Of a stretch of 64,000 nt of DNA, positions 1 to 12,506 are shown in pieces (positions within the stretch are counted from its first letter, which is position 1; every line of letters starts with the position of its first letter). The notes below the pieces were generated by a model. The model saw only the letters and a list, made by a program, of their open reading frames with translations, was not told where the DNA came from and did no database searches. The DNA is taken from assembly GCA_963969365.1 (NCBI GenBank), contig OZ017747.1, positions 4,154,001 through 4,218,000 on the forward strand, written 5' to 3'. The stretch is from Asterochloris sp. CNOR1 (Eukaryota; Chlorophyta; Trebouxiophyceae; Trebouxiales; Trebouxiaceae). The position numbers were made by a program, and so were the translations under genes.

Positions 1-3000
1 TGCAGCAGGTGGCTGCATGCCTCGATGCTGCTGACCATGACTGCACAGACCTGCAGGTCAACAGTTGTGCAGCACGATGCAGGAGGTAAAAGTTGCAACG
101 ACTTTTTTGTCCGCTTGCAGCCTGCAGCATCAGATGACCATGTTATGTTGTGCTGCAAAACATTTTGATGCAGTAGGGGCGCTGCTCTCCAGGACGCAGG
201 CCTCCCCAATGCGGCATGCATTGATCTGTCTGCATCGATGGTGCACAACTCTGAGGAGTTGGCACGGTGCACCGTCGGCTGCTTGCGCAGCTGCACAGGC
301 AGCAACCGTGCTGCCCTGCAGCAGCACAGCCGCACAGGACAAGCAGGGCCCACAACCTGGCCACCCACCAAGCTCCTGAAAGCAGCACCGCATGACCGAC
401 AACCTCCTCAGAGGATGCCTTTACGACTAACAATATGTTGCGCCTCATAGGCACACAGGACTGGCCCAGAACCTGGCCACGCTCGCTCTGCTGACGACAT
501 GCAGGCCACCACTGTCTACATGCACCCCCCATGTCTGCAGTACCCTTATTGTTCGGGACCGCACTCGTTCAAGGAGCTCCTGTTCAGCGGGGGACCCACC
601 CAGCTTCTCGAAGCAGAAGCGCATGACCTCCACCTCCAGCTGGCGCTGGCTGCTCCGCAGGCGCCCCATGACAATGCCCTTGCACGTGGTGACCTGCTGG
701 TCCCGCGTGTACACCAGGTTCGACAGGGGCTGGAAGGTGTAGGATGCGCTCAACCCGGTGTCCCTGTAGGAGGAGGGCATCAGAACATAAGAGGCTCAGT
801 TGGGGTTGTGGCCAGACAGAAGCTGGGGTCAGTGTGATGTGGTCAGGTACCCCTGCAAGTGCCCTGTGCAGCTCAACTTCCGGGGCTCAACTGGTCAGCC
901 TGTGCTGGTGGTGCAGATTGGACCTCCACACAGCATCACGAGCACAGGCTTGCCATTTTCAGAAGGTCCAGACAGGACCTGCAGTCATCACTTTCGCACA
1001 CACTGTGGTCTTGGGCCTTTGACCTGGTCAAGCCTTGCCATGACACAGCACACCACATTACTGAGGCTGCCCTGAAGCCTCAGCCAGACCCCATGGCAGT
1101 ACAGCTGCACAGCTGGGATCAGACAGCAAGGATGACGCAAAAGGCTACTCATGCCGGTAGCTGGCGTGCAGTCCAGTTGTACTGCACCAAGGCTGGCAGA
1201 TGTCAGCCCAGGTGCACTGCAGGCCCTGGCACCACCTGTAGCTGGGGCTGATGTGGACAGTGGGGTTGATCATGATGGTGTCGATGAGCTGAGCAATGCT
1301 CATGTGCTCCAGCACCTCACGCTTGTAGCGCTCCCCAAGGTAGTGCTGGTCCTCGGGACGCACCTGGTCGTTGGCCACCCCCTCCACCAGCTCATACCTG
1401 CAGAAGGCGTCAGCTCATCACTGCTGGCTCTGTTGCCCGGATGTCGGGCTGCAGGAAGTGGTGTCGCACAACAGTTTGTTTGTCCAGTGGCTGTGGCATT
1501 GGAGTCCCCCAGCAGTGCACCGATTGGGTCCCCCACTTGGCGAGCCAAGGCTTGCCTGTGCGCCTGAACCAAGCATTCCTGGACCTGCCACACTGGACCT
1601 GCCACACAGGCAATCTGCTGCATGCAGCAGCGCACTGTTCTTCAGACCCTCATGGCCAGAACCCAATCTGTAAGCCAGTCAGGCTGTCAAGCCAGCAGCC
1701 CTGACTAAGAATGCCTAGAGAAGTGGCCCTGCCAAGCAAGCCCTTGCTGCTGCCCTACTTTTACAGCTGAAGCTTCCTGAGCTCCTCCGTGGCCATCTTC
1801 AGCAAGCAGATTTTCCAGTCCCAGCCAGCTGCCCCAGCGGTGCAGTGGCCCCTTCCTGACAGCAGGGCCTCCCTGGAGTGCATATATGGCTGTCCACAGC
1901 TGTCAGAGAGCTGGTTCTGCTCTCTCCTGCCAGAAAGGTAGTTATTGCACAAAAAGCCCCTTGCTCCAGCTTGCCTGAGTGCCTTCATGGCCATCTCTTC
2001 AAGCTCCACTCGTGCTCCCATGTGGTCCTCCACGCCATAGGCCAGGATGTCCCTCACTGTCAACACCTGCACAGCAGCCAGCCCATGCTGTGTCTGTGGT
2101 GGCTGGGGGAATTGCCTGTGCTTGGAAAGGCCGCTGCTCACTGAGGCTGATGCATGCTGAGCTCGGCCATTAGGCATCGAGTTCAGAACGTCTACCCGCA
2201 CACACTGGGCTGAGCAGCCATGTTTTTGCTGCTTTTCCAACACAGCTTCTAAGCGCTGCTGCTACTCTCAGGCTTCCAGGTTGGGAGCACCACTTTTGTG
2301 CCAGCCATGCTCATGCGTTGAGCATCACAGATCATACAAGCTGCAGCACTCTGTGATGTGCAGGTGTGCTGCTCTGGTTCAGGCTGTTTCCAGCTGCACT
2401 TCTGGGGGCAAGATGAACTGCATGCTGGCATCCCGCTCCACCTATGCAGGCAGTCTCACATGCTCATCTTGCCACCGCCTCACACACATAAGCTGCCAAT
2501 GTGCTGCTGTCAGGCAGACTTGGCCCCTGACCTCTGCCCCTGCAACGAGCAGGCGACCGGCCTTGCAGGCTGACCTTGACCCCTGCCTCGCGCATGACAC
2601 GCCGGAAGTGGGCATGGGCTGCCTTGGCCGCATCCAGATTCACCGGGCGCTCATAGAGGGAGGCACGAGGGTGCAGGCCCCCCATCATGAGGGATGTCCC
2701 CTGTGGCTCGCACACGATCACGATCTCCGCCTGCTCATTCTCATGCTCCTGCAGGGTTGGGGATCTTGTGTGACAGCACAGGACGTCAGCAGGGCAGGCA
2801 TCGTGAGGCTGCTCTGAGTGTCCGCGAGCAGATGCATTTGGCCCAATCAGGGCTCAGGTGGACATTTCCATGCTGCAGCAGCAACTTCTGCCGCTAGCGT
2901 ATGGTGCAGCCAGGTGCAGTGAGCTGGGCAGTGGAGCACAGTTGAGAGTGCACATTTCTGGATCTGAATGGCAGGCATGCAACGCAACATAGTGAATCTG

Positions 3001-3379
3001 GCTGCATGTGACAGCAGTGCAAGTACCACAGACATGAACTTCCGTGCCTGCACTGAAATGGCATCGTCTGCCTCCGTCAGCAGATTTGTGGCGGAGCCTC
3101 TGGATTTTGTCTTGTTCAGGGGCGACAGGGTGGTGGTTGGCTCTTCTGGTGCCACAGCCTTCAGGTCCTGGAACGACCTGCTCAGATCTGCAGACCTGCA
3201 TCAACAATGTTCCACGTTTGCATTCAGCACAAACTTCGAGGTTAGGGCCTACGCAGATGCTGGGCAGCATACTTGGCAGGGCTGGATGACCAGGGGTTGC
3301 TGCTGCTTCGTGGTCTCGGAATTGGAGCAGGATTGCTTCTGTTGGAACTGCTGCCGCTGAGAACAGTTTCCATGCTCAT
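1..3379 (-). CDS. Arginine deiminase, protist/green-algal type (N-terminal half; continues past left edge)
   Basis: Arginine deiminase hydrolyses arginine to citrulline and ammonia. Six exons can be read: 3379-3273, 3195-3027, 2748-2575, 2066-1975, 1397-1236 and 763 to about 600. Their phases agree at each junction and give about 290 residues. The first 90 residues are Ser/Pro-rich and look like a leader or regulatory extension. The family region starts at IVIVCEPQGTSLMMGG; later come LEHMSIAQLIDTI and PLSNLVYTRDQQVTTCKG, which match the Giardia/green-algal deiminase type (the SNLVYTRDQQ segment is diagnostic). The C-terminal half with the catalytic Cys and His lies beyond position 1 or in small exons I could not place in 1-590. 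The fourth intron uses a GC donor (AG/GCAAGC at 1975/1974), confirmed by reading frame. Start at 3379 chosen because it is the first ATG of the open first exon. Family call is firm; exon 6 end is approximate. Confidence 0.85.
362..628 (-). repeat. Duplicated exon end with splice donor (arginine deiminase)
   Basis: The exon end VMRFCFEKLG with donor G/GTGGGT (628-594) is matched 231 bp further into the intron at 397-362, which reads VMRCCFQELG and also ends G/GTGGGT. Confidence 0.75.
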
Positions 3380-3643
3380 TGCCGAGGGTGGCTGACCTTT
3401 ACAGTCTGATCAGCCTTGATTGAAGGTTATAGGTGGCAGCCAAGCAACTCTGAAGACACCACAGCCCACCTAGACGCCAGGAGGATGGGATTCAAAAGCG
3501 AGGAGCAAGAAAGGAACTGGATCTGCGCATAAGTTTGCAGAACCTGGCTGTCTTAACTCCCAAGCAGTGCAGGTGGCAGACGCATCCAGCAGCATCTGAG
3601 GCAGGAGTCAGCTGCTGTGTCTTGGACAAACACAGCACTGGCA

Positions 3644-6600
3644 ATGTCAGCAGCTGCTGTCAATGCACTCTCAAAGTACACCCAGAAATGTTCAGACTGT
3701 GGCTCCTCAGATTTTGTGGAGGATTTCTCTGCTGGGGACCTTGTGTGCCAAGTGAGTGTGATGTCAGCCGTGAAGCAGAGCTGCTCAAGGTATCAGGGCA
3801 TTCCTCACTGCTCTTTTCAAATCTGCAGAGATGTGGGGTCGTGGCAGAGTCCCACACCATCGATGAGCGCTCAGAGTGGAGGACATTTGGTGACAGCGTG
3901 CGTCCCCAGACTCTGCTCCCCTTTCAATCACCTTCAGCACGTCCCCTTGCGCAACTCTGAGAAGGCATGCTTGCCTCTCCTGGAGCATGGCACGGCCAGA
4001 TCTGCAACTGGCAGGCCGGAGCACAGCGATTTGAGGAGCTTAAACTGCTGAACATGGCCAATGGCATGTAGCACCAGCAGTATGAAGCCCATCTTGGATG
4101 CTGCAGGACAAGAATTCGGGCCCCGATCCCACACGTGTGGGTGCAGCCAACAACAACCTTCTTGATGATTATGGTATTGGCAACACCAGCATTGTGGCAA
4201 GTGGCAAAGATGGGGGCATCACACTAGCCAGGCAAGGTCAAAGGCAGCAGTCAGCTGGCTTGATGCGTCAGCAGCGCTGAGCTGCTTCTGCACAGCAAGT
4301 CGACCGACACAGCTCACTGTCTGCATGTCTGTGTCATGGTTGTTGCTTCTGCACAGCAAGCAAATAACTACATCTTGCTGGCTGCATGCTTGGGGCACCA
4401 CTGCTTGTGCACACCACTGCTTGTGCACAGCATCACAATCAAGACAGCTCAAAGGCAGCTTGTTAGTGGCATTGCTATTGTGTCTCCAAAGCCAATTGAC
4501 GGCACCAGCGCATTGGCTGCCTGTTGGTGGTACAAATGCTGCACTGAGCAGCAAGCTGGGCACGGTTGTGACACAGTTGGTGGTGGTGCACAGTAAGCCA
4601 ATGGCAACAGCTCGCTGACATCGTGCCTGGGGCACAGTTCAGTCAGCCCCAGGGGCTGGGGCCTCCCTAGGGGTGTGCAGTTTTGGTCAGCCAGGCAGTG
4701 GCAGGTCATGGACTGCATGGGTCTGGCATGACTGCTGCATCCACGTAGTCCTCCAGTGCCACAGCTCATGAGCTTCGTCGTTGTGGCACAGGAACCTGCA
4801 GCGCACCCAGATGCGCAACAGCACGGACCAGGCGCTCATGCGGGCTTTCCGGGAGGTAAATCGAATCGCCGACCGCTTGAACGTGACCAAAGCGGCGCGC
4901 GACACAGCGATGGACTACTACAGGTGAGCAGCTGCTGCCACCCTCACAGCTTGGGGTCATTCACTGCTGCTGTGAGACTTGCTGTGCCTAGGCGGTCAAG
5001 GTCACTGCCATGCACCACTGCAGCTGAGAAGCCGCTGCTGCCGCCCAGATCTGAATGCATCCTAGTCCCATAGCAAGGGTTGGTGCTGGCACTCTGCTGC
5101 AAGGGTGCGCATGTGGACACACTGTCGTGGACCGCCAGAAATGCTCATGGAGACAACAATGTTGTCTGGCAGGCATGCCAAGCGTGGGTTGAAGCCAGGG
5201 TCCTGATGTGGTTGACTGCTTTTGTCAGAGCCCAGGGAATTTGCTGCCTCCAACACAGCAGCCACATCACAGGCTGCCCTTTCAGCATGCTGGAGTGCTA
5301 GGAAGGCTGCCGCTGTGCCGGCGACTGCCTGTTCAGCATGGTGCACTGTGTGTGCAAGGCATGCGACTGCCCGGCTGGAAATGGAATTGCTGAGTACAGC
5401 TGGCCTCTGCGCCACCTGCAGAGCTTACTTCAGGCCCTGAGGGCAGGCAACTCCACCGCAAGCGCATGTATGCCCAGCCACGCAGAAGGTGTGGGCTGAC
5501 TGCAGGCTTGCGCAAAGCCACGGCACCCAGCGTGTGTGAGTTGCTGTGTGTGCACAGCGCCAATGCTGTTTCAAGTGGAGCAACGAATCCCCTTTGGCCA
5601 CTTTTGCTGCTACCAACTGCACCCCTTGGCACTGCTGCCGTGCAGGATGGCGCATGAGATCAAGGGGGTGCGTGGGCGCAGCATGCAGGCAGTGGCCGCA
5701 GCAGTGCTGTTCTGTGGGTGCCGGCAGGAGCGCCAGGCGCGGACCTTCAAGGTGGGGTCGTGCTGCTTGCCCAGGACACATGCAGGTCTGCCACCTCCCA
5801 CCAGGTGCTGATGCTGACTTGCCCTGCTGAGCAGCGCGCTGTTCTGTGTGAGAGCCGGCAGGTCGCCTGGCGCGGATGGGGGAAGGTGAGGTCATCCTGC
5901 ATCGGCGCAGCTGCGAGCAGGGTGGCCACCTCAGTGTTGTGCGAAGAGGGTGACGGGCCTGAACAGTGAGGAGTGCAGTTCTGTGTGTGGCGGCTGGAGC
6001 AACAGGCGCGCATCTGAAATTTCGGAGCATGCTTTTTCGCACGGGCTGCAGAGGGGGTGGCGATCTGATCTCACCGGATGCTGGCCCGGCCTACCAACAT
6101 CGGCCGGCAGATGTGTGCAGCGGTCACTGTCGCATCTTTGTTGCTGCATGGGTGCCACATGCCGATCAACATGCCATGGCTGAGCTGCTCAAGTGCTCGG
6201 TCAGAGGGGGCTGCCAGCACTCAGACCTCAAGTGATCCTGTCCAAGGTCCTATAAGCCACCCCTCAATGCTGGCCCTGCAGGAAATTGAGGCTGCTGTGC
6301 CTGACGCAAGTAAGAAGGACATTGGGCGGGCGTACAAGGCAGTAGTGACCCTGCTGCAGAAAGAAAACAAGGTGCCCCCTTTTCTTTGTAACTCAACCAC
6401 CCGCCTCTGCCGCTGCTTCAACGGCCCTGCTATGACTTGCGGCTGCCCTGCCCAGATCTAAGCTGCCAGCACGACAGCATGCCTGACAAACAGCCGGTCG
6501 GTGTGGTTATGCAGACTACCCTGCAAAGCTTGCTTTGAGAGTCTCTCACTGCACTCCTGCCGCCAGCAGGCCCACCACCTCTGTGCCTGTGCCCTGCAGC

Positions 6601-7223
6601 TGGAGACGGTGCAGGCGTCTGCAGTGTCAGACTACATGCGGCGCTTCTGCAGTCGCATGGGAATGCCCCACGAGGACATCAAGGCTTGCGTGGACATTGC
6701 AGACAAGGCTTGCCCCAGAGACGGCTCGAGGCAAGCCCCTGAGCACTCACCGTCTGCGCACCAGCACAGGCTCCATGGGGCTCACCATTTTGTTGAGCAT
6801 TGTTGGTGCAGCAAGCGTGCAGCCCGCCTGGGCACTGCTGTGCTTGTCAGCAAGCATGATTGCAATACTAAGATTGAGAGGTTGTATGCTGAGTGAACCT
6901 TATACTGTAGGAGGGCACATTTGTGATCCGTCCTGCATCACCTGAGCTCTAGACGCCTCAAATGATCTGTCTGCAGGGGTGGTGAGCCCTGGAGCAGCAG
7001 GACGCAGTTGTCACAGGCTGCAGCGCTCATCTTCATCATCACACGCCTGCCCAGGGCCAAAGTAAAGCCCTCAGCAGAGGACATCGCAAGAGAGTGTGGT
7101 GTGGTGTCGGCTACATTGTATAGCACTTACAGAGACTTCTACCCCCAGGCCCAGGAGTTGGTGCCAGAGTATTTTGCCAGCAAACCAGAGATCTATGCTG
7201 CTCTGCCCAAAATCGAGCAATGA
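3644..7223 (+). CDS. General transcription factor TFIIB
   Basis: TFIIB bridges TBP at the promoter and RNA polymerase II in the nucleus. Exon 1 (3644-3751) plus exon 2 (3829-3897) encode the zinc ribbon CSDCG...VCQRCGVV, followed by the B-reader motif SEWRTFGDS. Exon 3 (4107-4231) gives the linker, then exons at 4792-4923, 5646-5751, 6282-6371, 6600-6730 and 6977-7223 give the two cyclin folds (ADRLNVTKAARD, KGVRGRSMQAVAAA, VPDASKKDIGRAYK, YMRRFCSRMGMP, AKVKPSAEDIARECGVVSATL). All phases join cleanly. Two introns need GC donors (after 4231 and after 6730). The zinc ribbon fits TFIIB better than BRF or the archaeal-like paralogues. Convergent with the coiled-coil gene at 7419. Confidence 0.93.
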
Positions 7224-7418
7224 CCCCCTATTGAGTGCACAGCACAATTTTGTTCCCATTTCATCCTGTTGCATTCACAGAGGAGGCGCATTTGCCATGA
7301 TGTGGGCCCTATTCCTGATGTCAACTTTGGCAACTATGAGTGTACTAGGACAGCCCCTGAACATTACACACCTTTTCCCAATGCCAGCAGGCATGGACTG
7401 GGGCACCTCAGCGAGTGT

Positions 7419-10108
7419 TCAGATGCCTCGTTTCATGATTCGGTAGATGTGCTTTTCAAGAGCTTTCTGCTGCCGCCTGGCGGCCGCTGCTTCAGTGGCC
7501 ACCTGAAGCGTGTCACAAGGCTTCAACATTTACCCAGACCTTGTGCATGATCACAATGGTAGCAGCATCATGGAGGACGCTCACCTCTGCTCTGAGGGCC
7601 AGGGCTGGGGTACTCGGCAGGTCCCTCAGGTAGCGAATCAGCCCTGCATGCAGCAGGCCGTCAGCTGTCGGAGTGTGTAACACCTGTGTTGGAACGCTGA
7701 AGCATGTCGTCGAGCGGCCTGCTCACCTTGTGCCTTGCTCTCTGTCTTACCCACCCTGCTGGACAGGGACTGCAGCTCCCCACTGGTGGCCCGCACTTTG
7801 TGCAGCCCCGCTAGCATCTGAGACTCTGCTGCCACCAGACGCTCCTGCAGCAGCACCCAATGCACTGCCTCATGCTGCATACCACATGCTGAACAGCCCT
7901 CCTCCTCAGCAGCTGTAGCGAATGCATTAGGCTCGTGGGACAGCAAGAATGTTGTGCAGAAGTGGCAGAGAGCCCTTGCAACATCACTGCTGCTTCACCG
8001 AGACTTCCTCTGCCAGACAGCCTGCCGGAACCTTGCTCAATGCACCACCAGGCAGTTTTCAGCGACCCACAACCTCCTCTGAGACTAGTGACTGGAACAT
8101 GTTTTCTGAGATTGGGGCAGAATGGCATTCTTTGTAGCGCTGCCTTGAGCTCACGGAGCTTCTGTGTGCATGCATGAGCACCTGCGTACAGCAAGATGCC
8201 GAGCAGGTGGACCAGGCGCAAGGACGCATGTATCTTGGTGCTGCACCTGGAGCTTCTGCGCCTCAGCAGCCTGCCCTGCCACTGTCTCCTTCAAACGCTG
8301 CGCCTTTCTCTCTGCTGCCAGGTACATGGACTACACAGCAGCAACAATCTGGGTGAGGGCGTGTTCCGCCAGCACTGCTGCGCGGGGACCCCAATGCCGA
8401 AGATTGCCTTTGTCATGCTGTGATTGTGAGCTGGCATTGGCAGGCACCACAGCTGTGGTTCAGGGGCGGATAGCAATGTGACAGGCCTTTCACGGTGCGT
8501 AGGCGATAGGGGCTCAAGTTGCCAGGCAGGCAGGTGGGCAGGGTTGCCAGTCTGCAGACAGCACGTGCCCATGCAGCCCACCTCCTCGCTCCTTAAGCGA
8601 CCGAAGGTCTGCCACCACAGGAAGCGACGTGGGCCTGCAGCAGGACGCAGGTGCAGTCAGGCATGGCCGCCTGGCTGCAATCGAGCTGCACAGAAGTGCT
8701 GCCGAGCAGGTGAGCGAAAAGGACACAGGACTTTCAGAGCGAAAACTCTGGCAGCCAACACTCAGCTGGGGTACCACCACACAGCTTGGGGAGCACTGCC
8801 ACACACCTCATTGTGAGTAGAAATGCCAGCTTGCACAGCCACCCACCTGGGAGCGCGACCAGTGCCAGCCCCCCCAGCGTAGCCAGTGTTGCTCCCTGGT
8901 GCAGCATGGCCTGCTCAACACCCTCTGCAGCAGCCAGCATGACAGCAGCTCAGCAGCTGCAATGTGCAAAACATGGCTAAGCAAGGTGCAAGACCCATTT
9001 TGAGACACGCAGACAGCCAATTTAAGTTCATCGGACAAAATGGCCGGAGGTGTTTCATCGGCTTGTCTTGTTGCCTGCGGCCCACCTTTCAGGTGCTCAA
9101 AGACCTGTGTCTCTGCCTGCTTATAGTGCGCCAACCCAGTCTGTAGGAACGTCTGCAGCACAGAAGAGTTTGAGCTCAATCCAGGGCAGTGAGACAAACC
9201 CAGCCCCTGCACTCTATCCAAGCAACCCCAAGCACGCCACGTTTCTGCAAACGTGGACTGCAGCACCTGTTTCAACACAGCGACATTGATGCTGTGCAGC
9301 TTGATTTCCGACAATGCAGCTTGCACACTCTCAGCGGAGGGCGGGTGCCACATTCCCAGCGCACCTGTGCTCGCCCATATGCCTGCCCCGATGTGTCTAT
9401 GGTCACTGCCGTCGCAGTCTTCAGAGCATCTGAGGCATGCTGAAGCCTGCTGTTCACTGCGTCAGTGGCCTGGCTCGTGACCTGGCTGAAGGTGTCAGAG
9501 GCAGCGTTGACTCGCTGGTTGACCTCCTGCCCTACTTCAGCAGCACCAGTGCCTGCATGATGGGCACGCTCGGATGTGTCAGCACATAGGATGCTCCAGG
9601 CTGCTGCCTTGCCTGAGCCTGCACGGATGCCTAGGGCATCAAGCTGGCTCCCCACACAGGCAAGCAAGAGGCAATCAGAGAGACGTGCAGCACAGATGCG
9701 CTGTGCCAGCCATCGTGACTAATGCATGTTCAGGTGCAACAAGAACAGTGACGGCGGCAGCATTGCATATGGCCTACCAATGCCGTTCAGGCGCTGCTCT
9801 GCAGCTTGCTGGCCCTGCTCCAGCGAACCAGACCCTGAGGCTCTGGCTCGTGTGCTATGATCACGTGCTGCCTGGCCAGCCCTGCTGATGCTCTCCTCAG
9901 CAGCTTGTTGTCCCCGCTCCACGGCATCAGCAGCCTTGGCCTTGGCCCATGCTGCCTGATCACGCATGCTCTGCCCTGCCCTACTGAGACTCTCCTCAGC
10001 AGCCTCCTGGCTCTTCCCTAATTGCTGCCTGGCTGATTGTGCAGCATCCCTTGCTTCCTCACGATGGCGTTCGCCTGGCTTAGACCCTCCTTCTGCCATC
10101 ACAGTCAC
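7419..10108 (-). CDS. Unrecognised multi-exon protein: LEA-like repeats, hydrophobic segment, long coiled coils
   Basis: I do not recognise this gene. The first exon (10108-9778) encodes a highly charged Ala/Gln/Glu/Arg-rich stretch with about 33-residue repeats (QEAAEESLSRAGQ..., QQAAEESISRAGQ..., QQAAEQRL...), resembling LEA or apolipoprotein amphipathic helices. A second exon near 9650-9380 continues in the same style (EVNQRVNAASDTFSQVTSQA). Around 8830-8940 there is a possible membrane segment (ATLATLGGLALVALPGGWL). Later exons give coiled coil: LAAERKAQRLKETVAGQAAEA near 8310-8240 (written in two parts: LAAERKAQRLKE and TVAGQAAEA), ERLVAAESQMLAGLHKV near 7850, and a last exon ending RRQQKALEKHIYRIMKRGI with its stop at 7419-7421. 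A membrane-anchored organelle or stress protein is possible but not shown. Exon borders are partly approximate; the start could also be the Met at codon 4. Confidence 0.6.
9790..10020 (-). repeat. In-frame coding repeat, about 33 codons per unit
   Basis: Within the first exon of the coiled-coil gene, the segment AAEESLSRAGQSMRD recurs as AAEESISRAGQAARD and, weakly, as AAEQRLNGIG. The spacing is about 99 bp, i.e. three 11-residue turns, as expected for LEA-type amphipathic helices. Confidence 0.7.
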
Positions 10109-10396
10109 GGCTATGGCAGATCCAGTACACCAGGTACTGCACTGCAGGGCACTGGCAGGGCAGTTCTGCTTGCCTTCTCCGAGCTCGAAGGAAACTGAAA
10201 CTGTCCTCTGATTACTGGTGCATCCTCACCCAGATGTGAAGAAGCAGAGCCCTGCCTCAGCAACAAATTCTTTGCATTTCAGTGGAAAGATTGACAGCAG
10301 CATTCACAGTCCTTTGATTTGAAACGGCGGCCAGAACAGCCATTGAAGGCGCTCTGAAGTGTGCATGTCCCATGCTGCAAAAGGACCACAGCTTGT

Positions 10397-12237
10397 CTAA
10401 CGGTAGGACTTCTGGAAACGTGCCCGGGCGCCTGGGCCACCGAACTTCTTGGGCTCACATCGCCTGGGATCTGCCACTAACAGAGTCCTGTCATGCACCA
10501 TAAGGATGTCCTTGATCTCCTTTTTAGACTGCTCGTCAACGTCTGCAGCAAGCAGGGCTCTTGTTGAGAACACGTCTGTTGGCACAGCACCAGCACATGC
10601 TCAAATAGCGCAGCCAGGGAGACATGGCCGTACAGCAGCAAGGGGGGCAGGTGACACAGGGCAGCAGAATGTGCAAGCCAGCAGACAAGGAGGAGGAAAA
10701 GCAAGGTGGCATGCTCACATTTCTGGTAAAACGCCACGATCCCCTTCGCAATTGCCTGCCTGATCGCTGCAGACAGCAGGCAACACAAGTCAGCTTGTTG
10801 CATTTGGATGGCGTTTCGAGCCTGCCAGCTTCAGCTGAAATGGACCATACTATAGAAAGGAGTGCAGCATGGTGGCAGACTTGCATGCAGGTGCGGCTCT
10901 GGCGACCTTCAGAATGCAGCACAGCAGCAAGGCTGACAGTGTCGCCTGCTCAAGTGCCTCCGCATAAAGAGATGCAGCATGCAGACTGCTGAGGCGCCAC
11001 TGCCTGAGTCACTGCAGCATGCAGGTAGACTGTGCCCATATGCAGGCAGCTGACACAGCAGGCGACCCTGCTCACCGTACGCCTGTGAGACATGTCCGCC
11101 ACCCTTTGCCCTGACGCGAATGTCGATGTTGGCAAAGCGCTGCTTGCCCAGCAGGTTCAGGGGCTCCTGCATCTTGTTCCGCAGCGTCTCGTTGGCCACC
11201 AGGTCCAGGGGAGAGCCTGCAGGGAGCAAAGCCAGCACTCTCCAACCTGCATGGCTGGACTGCATGGCCATGCCTTGTGGGCCCCGGAAGCACCTGGCAG
11301 CTTTGGCAGCAGCTGCTGCTGCTGCTGCAGTGGCAAAATTTGCTGCAGTGGCAGCCCCTCAGTCTCTGCTGCTGTGCCTAAGGGGTTTGCACCAAAGGGC
11401 TGCCCGCGAGGCATCTGCTGCTGGGAGCCCTCCGTGGCCCAGCAGGCATCCAGTGTGCAGAGCTTGGTCTGTGCGCCAGCTGCCAGCAAGAGGCAGCCCT
11501 ACCAGATGAGAGAGTCATGCCAGATGGGCAGGTGCTGCTGCCATGGCGGCATTTGTGGCAGGCTTAGGCACTCCAGGACAGCTCTGGAAGGAAGCAGTAT
11601 TGGATGTGCAGGTGCCACTGCCCATGGCACCCCATCCTGAAAGAAGCTCCAGCCCCGAGGGCAGTGTCCTGCCTGACAGGCGTGTACTACAAAGGCAACC
11701 CCAGATAGAGAAGCTTCACGCCAAGCTCCCAGCATCGAGGGCGGCCATCTCCCACATGGGCAAGCGCTGTCTTCCGCACACCCAGCTGGGGATGGACCTC
11801 CACAAAGAGCAGCCAGGATCCACCCAGATGTGCACGTTACTGTCCTTTGCATAGCCCGCTGCGGAGGGCCTGCCCATCTTGAAGCGCCCCTGTTGCAGCG
11901 TCTCCAGGCTGCCCCCATGAAGGAGAGGGCCTGCTCTACAAGAAGCAGGGCTGTGCAGACCAGCTCACCGTTGTACTTGATGATGCCATGACCGCGCTTG
12001 ACATGTGCCACTGCCACTGCTGTTTTCTGCAAGGAAGGAGGGACAGTTAGAAGACAGCCGTGGGGCAGATGAGCAGCTTGGCATCAGCAAGTGTATCGCA
12101 AGCTCAGATCTGTGTGCAGGAGGAGCCCACCTTGCGTCCAAAAGTTTGCACAGACTGCAGGCAGGACACAATCATGGTCAGCACTTGGCGAATTCCTGGC
12201 CAGGATGGCAACATAGCCAAGTAGCACTTACGTCCAT
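10397..12237 (-). CDS. RPS16: 40S ribosomal protein S16 (uS9)
   Basis: Structural protein of the small cytosolic ribosomal subunit, with its C-terminal tail reaching the P-site tRNA. Six exons join with matching phase: 12237-12232 (just Met-Asp), 12154-12131 (SVQTFGRK), 12026-11969 ([19 protein letters not shown]), 11216-11076 ([20 protein letters not shown]), 10766-10719 ([16 protein letters not shown]) and 10542-10397 (ends [15 protein letters not shown]). The product is about 140 residues, the usual size, and the conserved C-terminal KSYR is intact. A two-codon first exon is common for ribosomal protein genes. Upstream, 269 bp separate its start from that of divergent RFT1, so the two may share a promoter region. 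Confidence 0.97.
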
Positions 12238-12506
12238 AATGCGGAGAGGGCCACCAAGCCCAGGACTCTGCCGATGCCTCCTAGTTGGTCCTCAGGCGCG
12301 CGAGTTGGCAGCCGGCTAGGTCTGAGCTGACCTACGGATCTCAACCTGACAAGCTCAGGTGTTCTGAATTAGTTTTTGTGTGTCTTTGAAGAGGCACAGC
12401 TTCCCATCACCTGCTGTAGCAATCGGATCCGTCAAGCAACGGTCACACAGCAGTACTGTCTGAAATGCTTGATGCATCACCTTGAAGCTGTTCCAATCCC
12501 AGGACT

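Noticed and set aside
4280-4620. Imperfect GCTTCTGCACAGCAAG/GCTTGTGCACA repeats in a TFIIB intron
   Set aside because: Too short and too diverged to distinguish from composition bias of CTGCA-rich introns.
5425-6042. Minus-strand open frame of 205 codons inside TFIIB
   Set aside because: Cys/His/Pro/Arg-rich composition with no family resemblance, and it overlaps verified TFIIB exons on the other strand.
11300-11330. CTG trinucleotide run in an RPS16 intron
   Set aside because: A short ordinary microsatellite without evident function.
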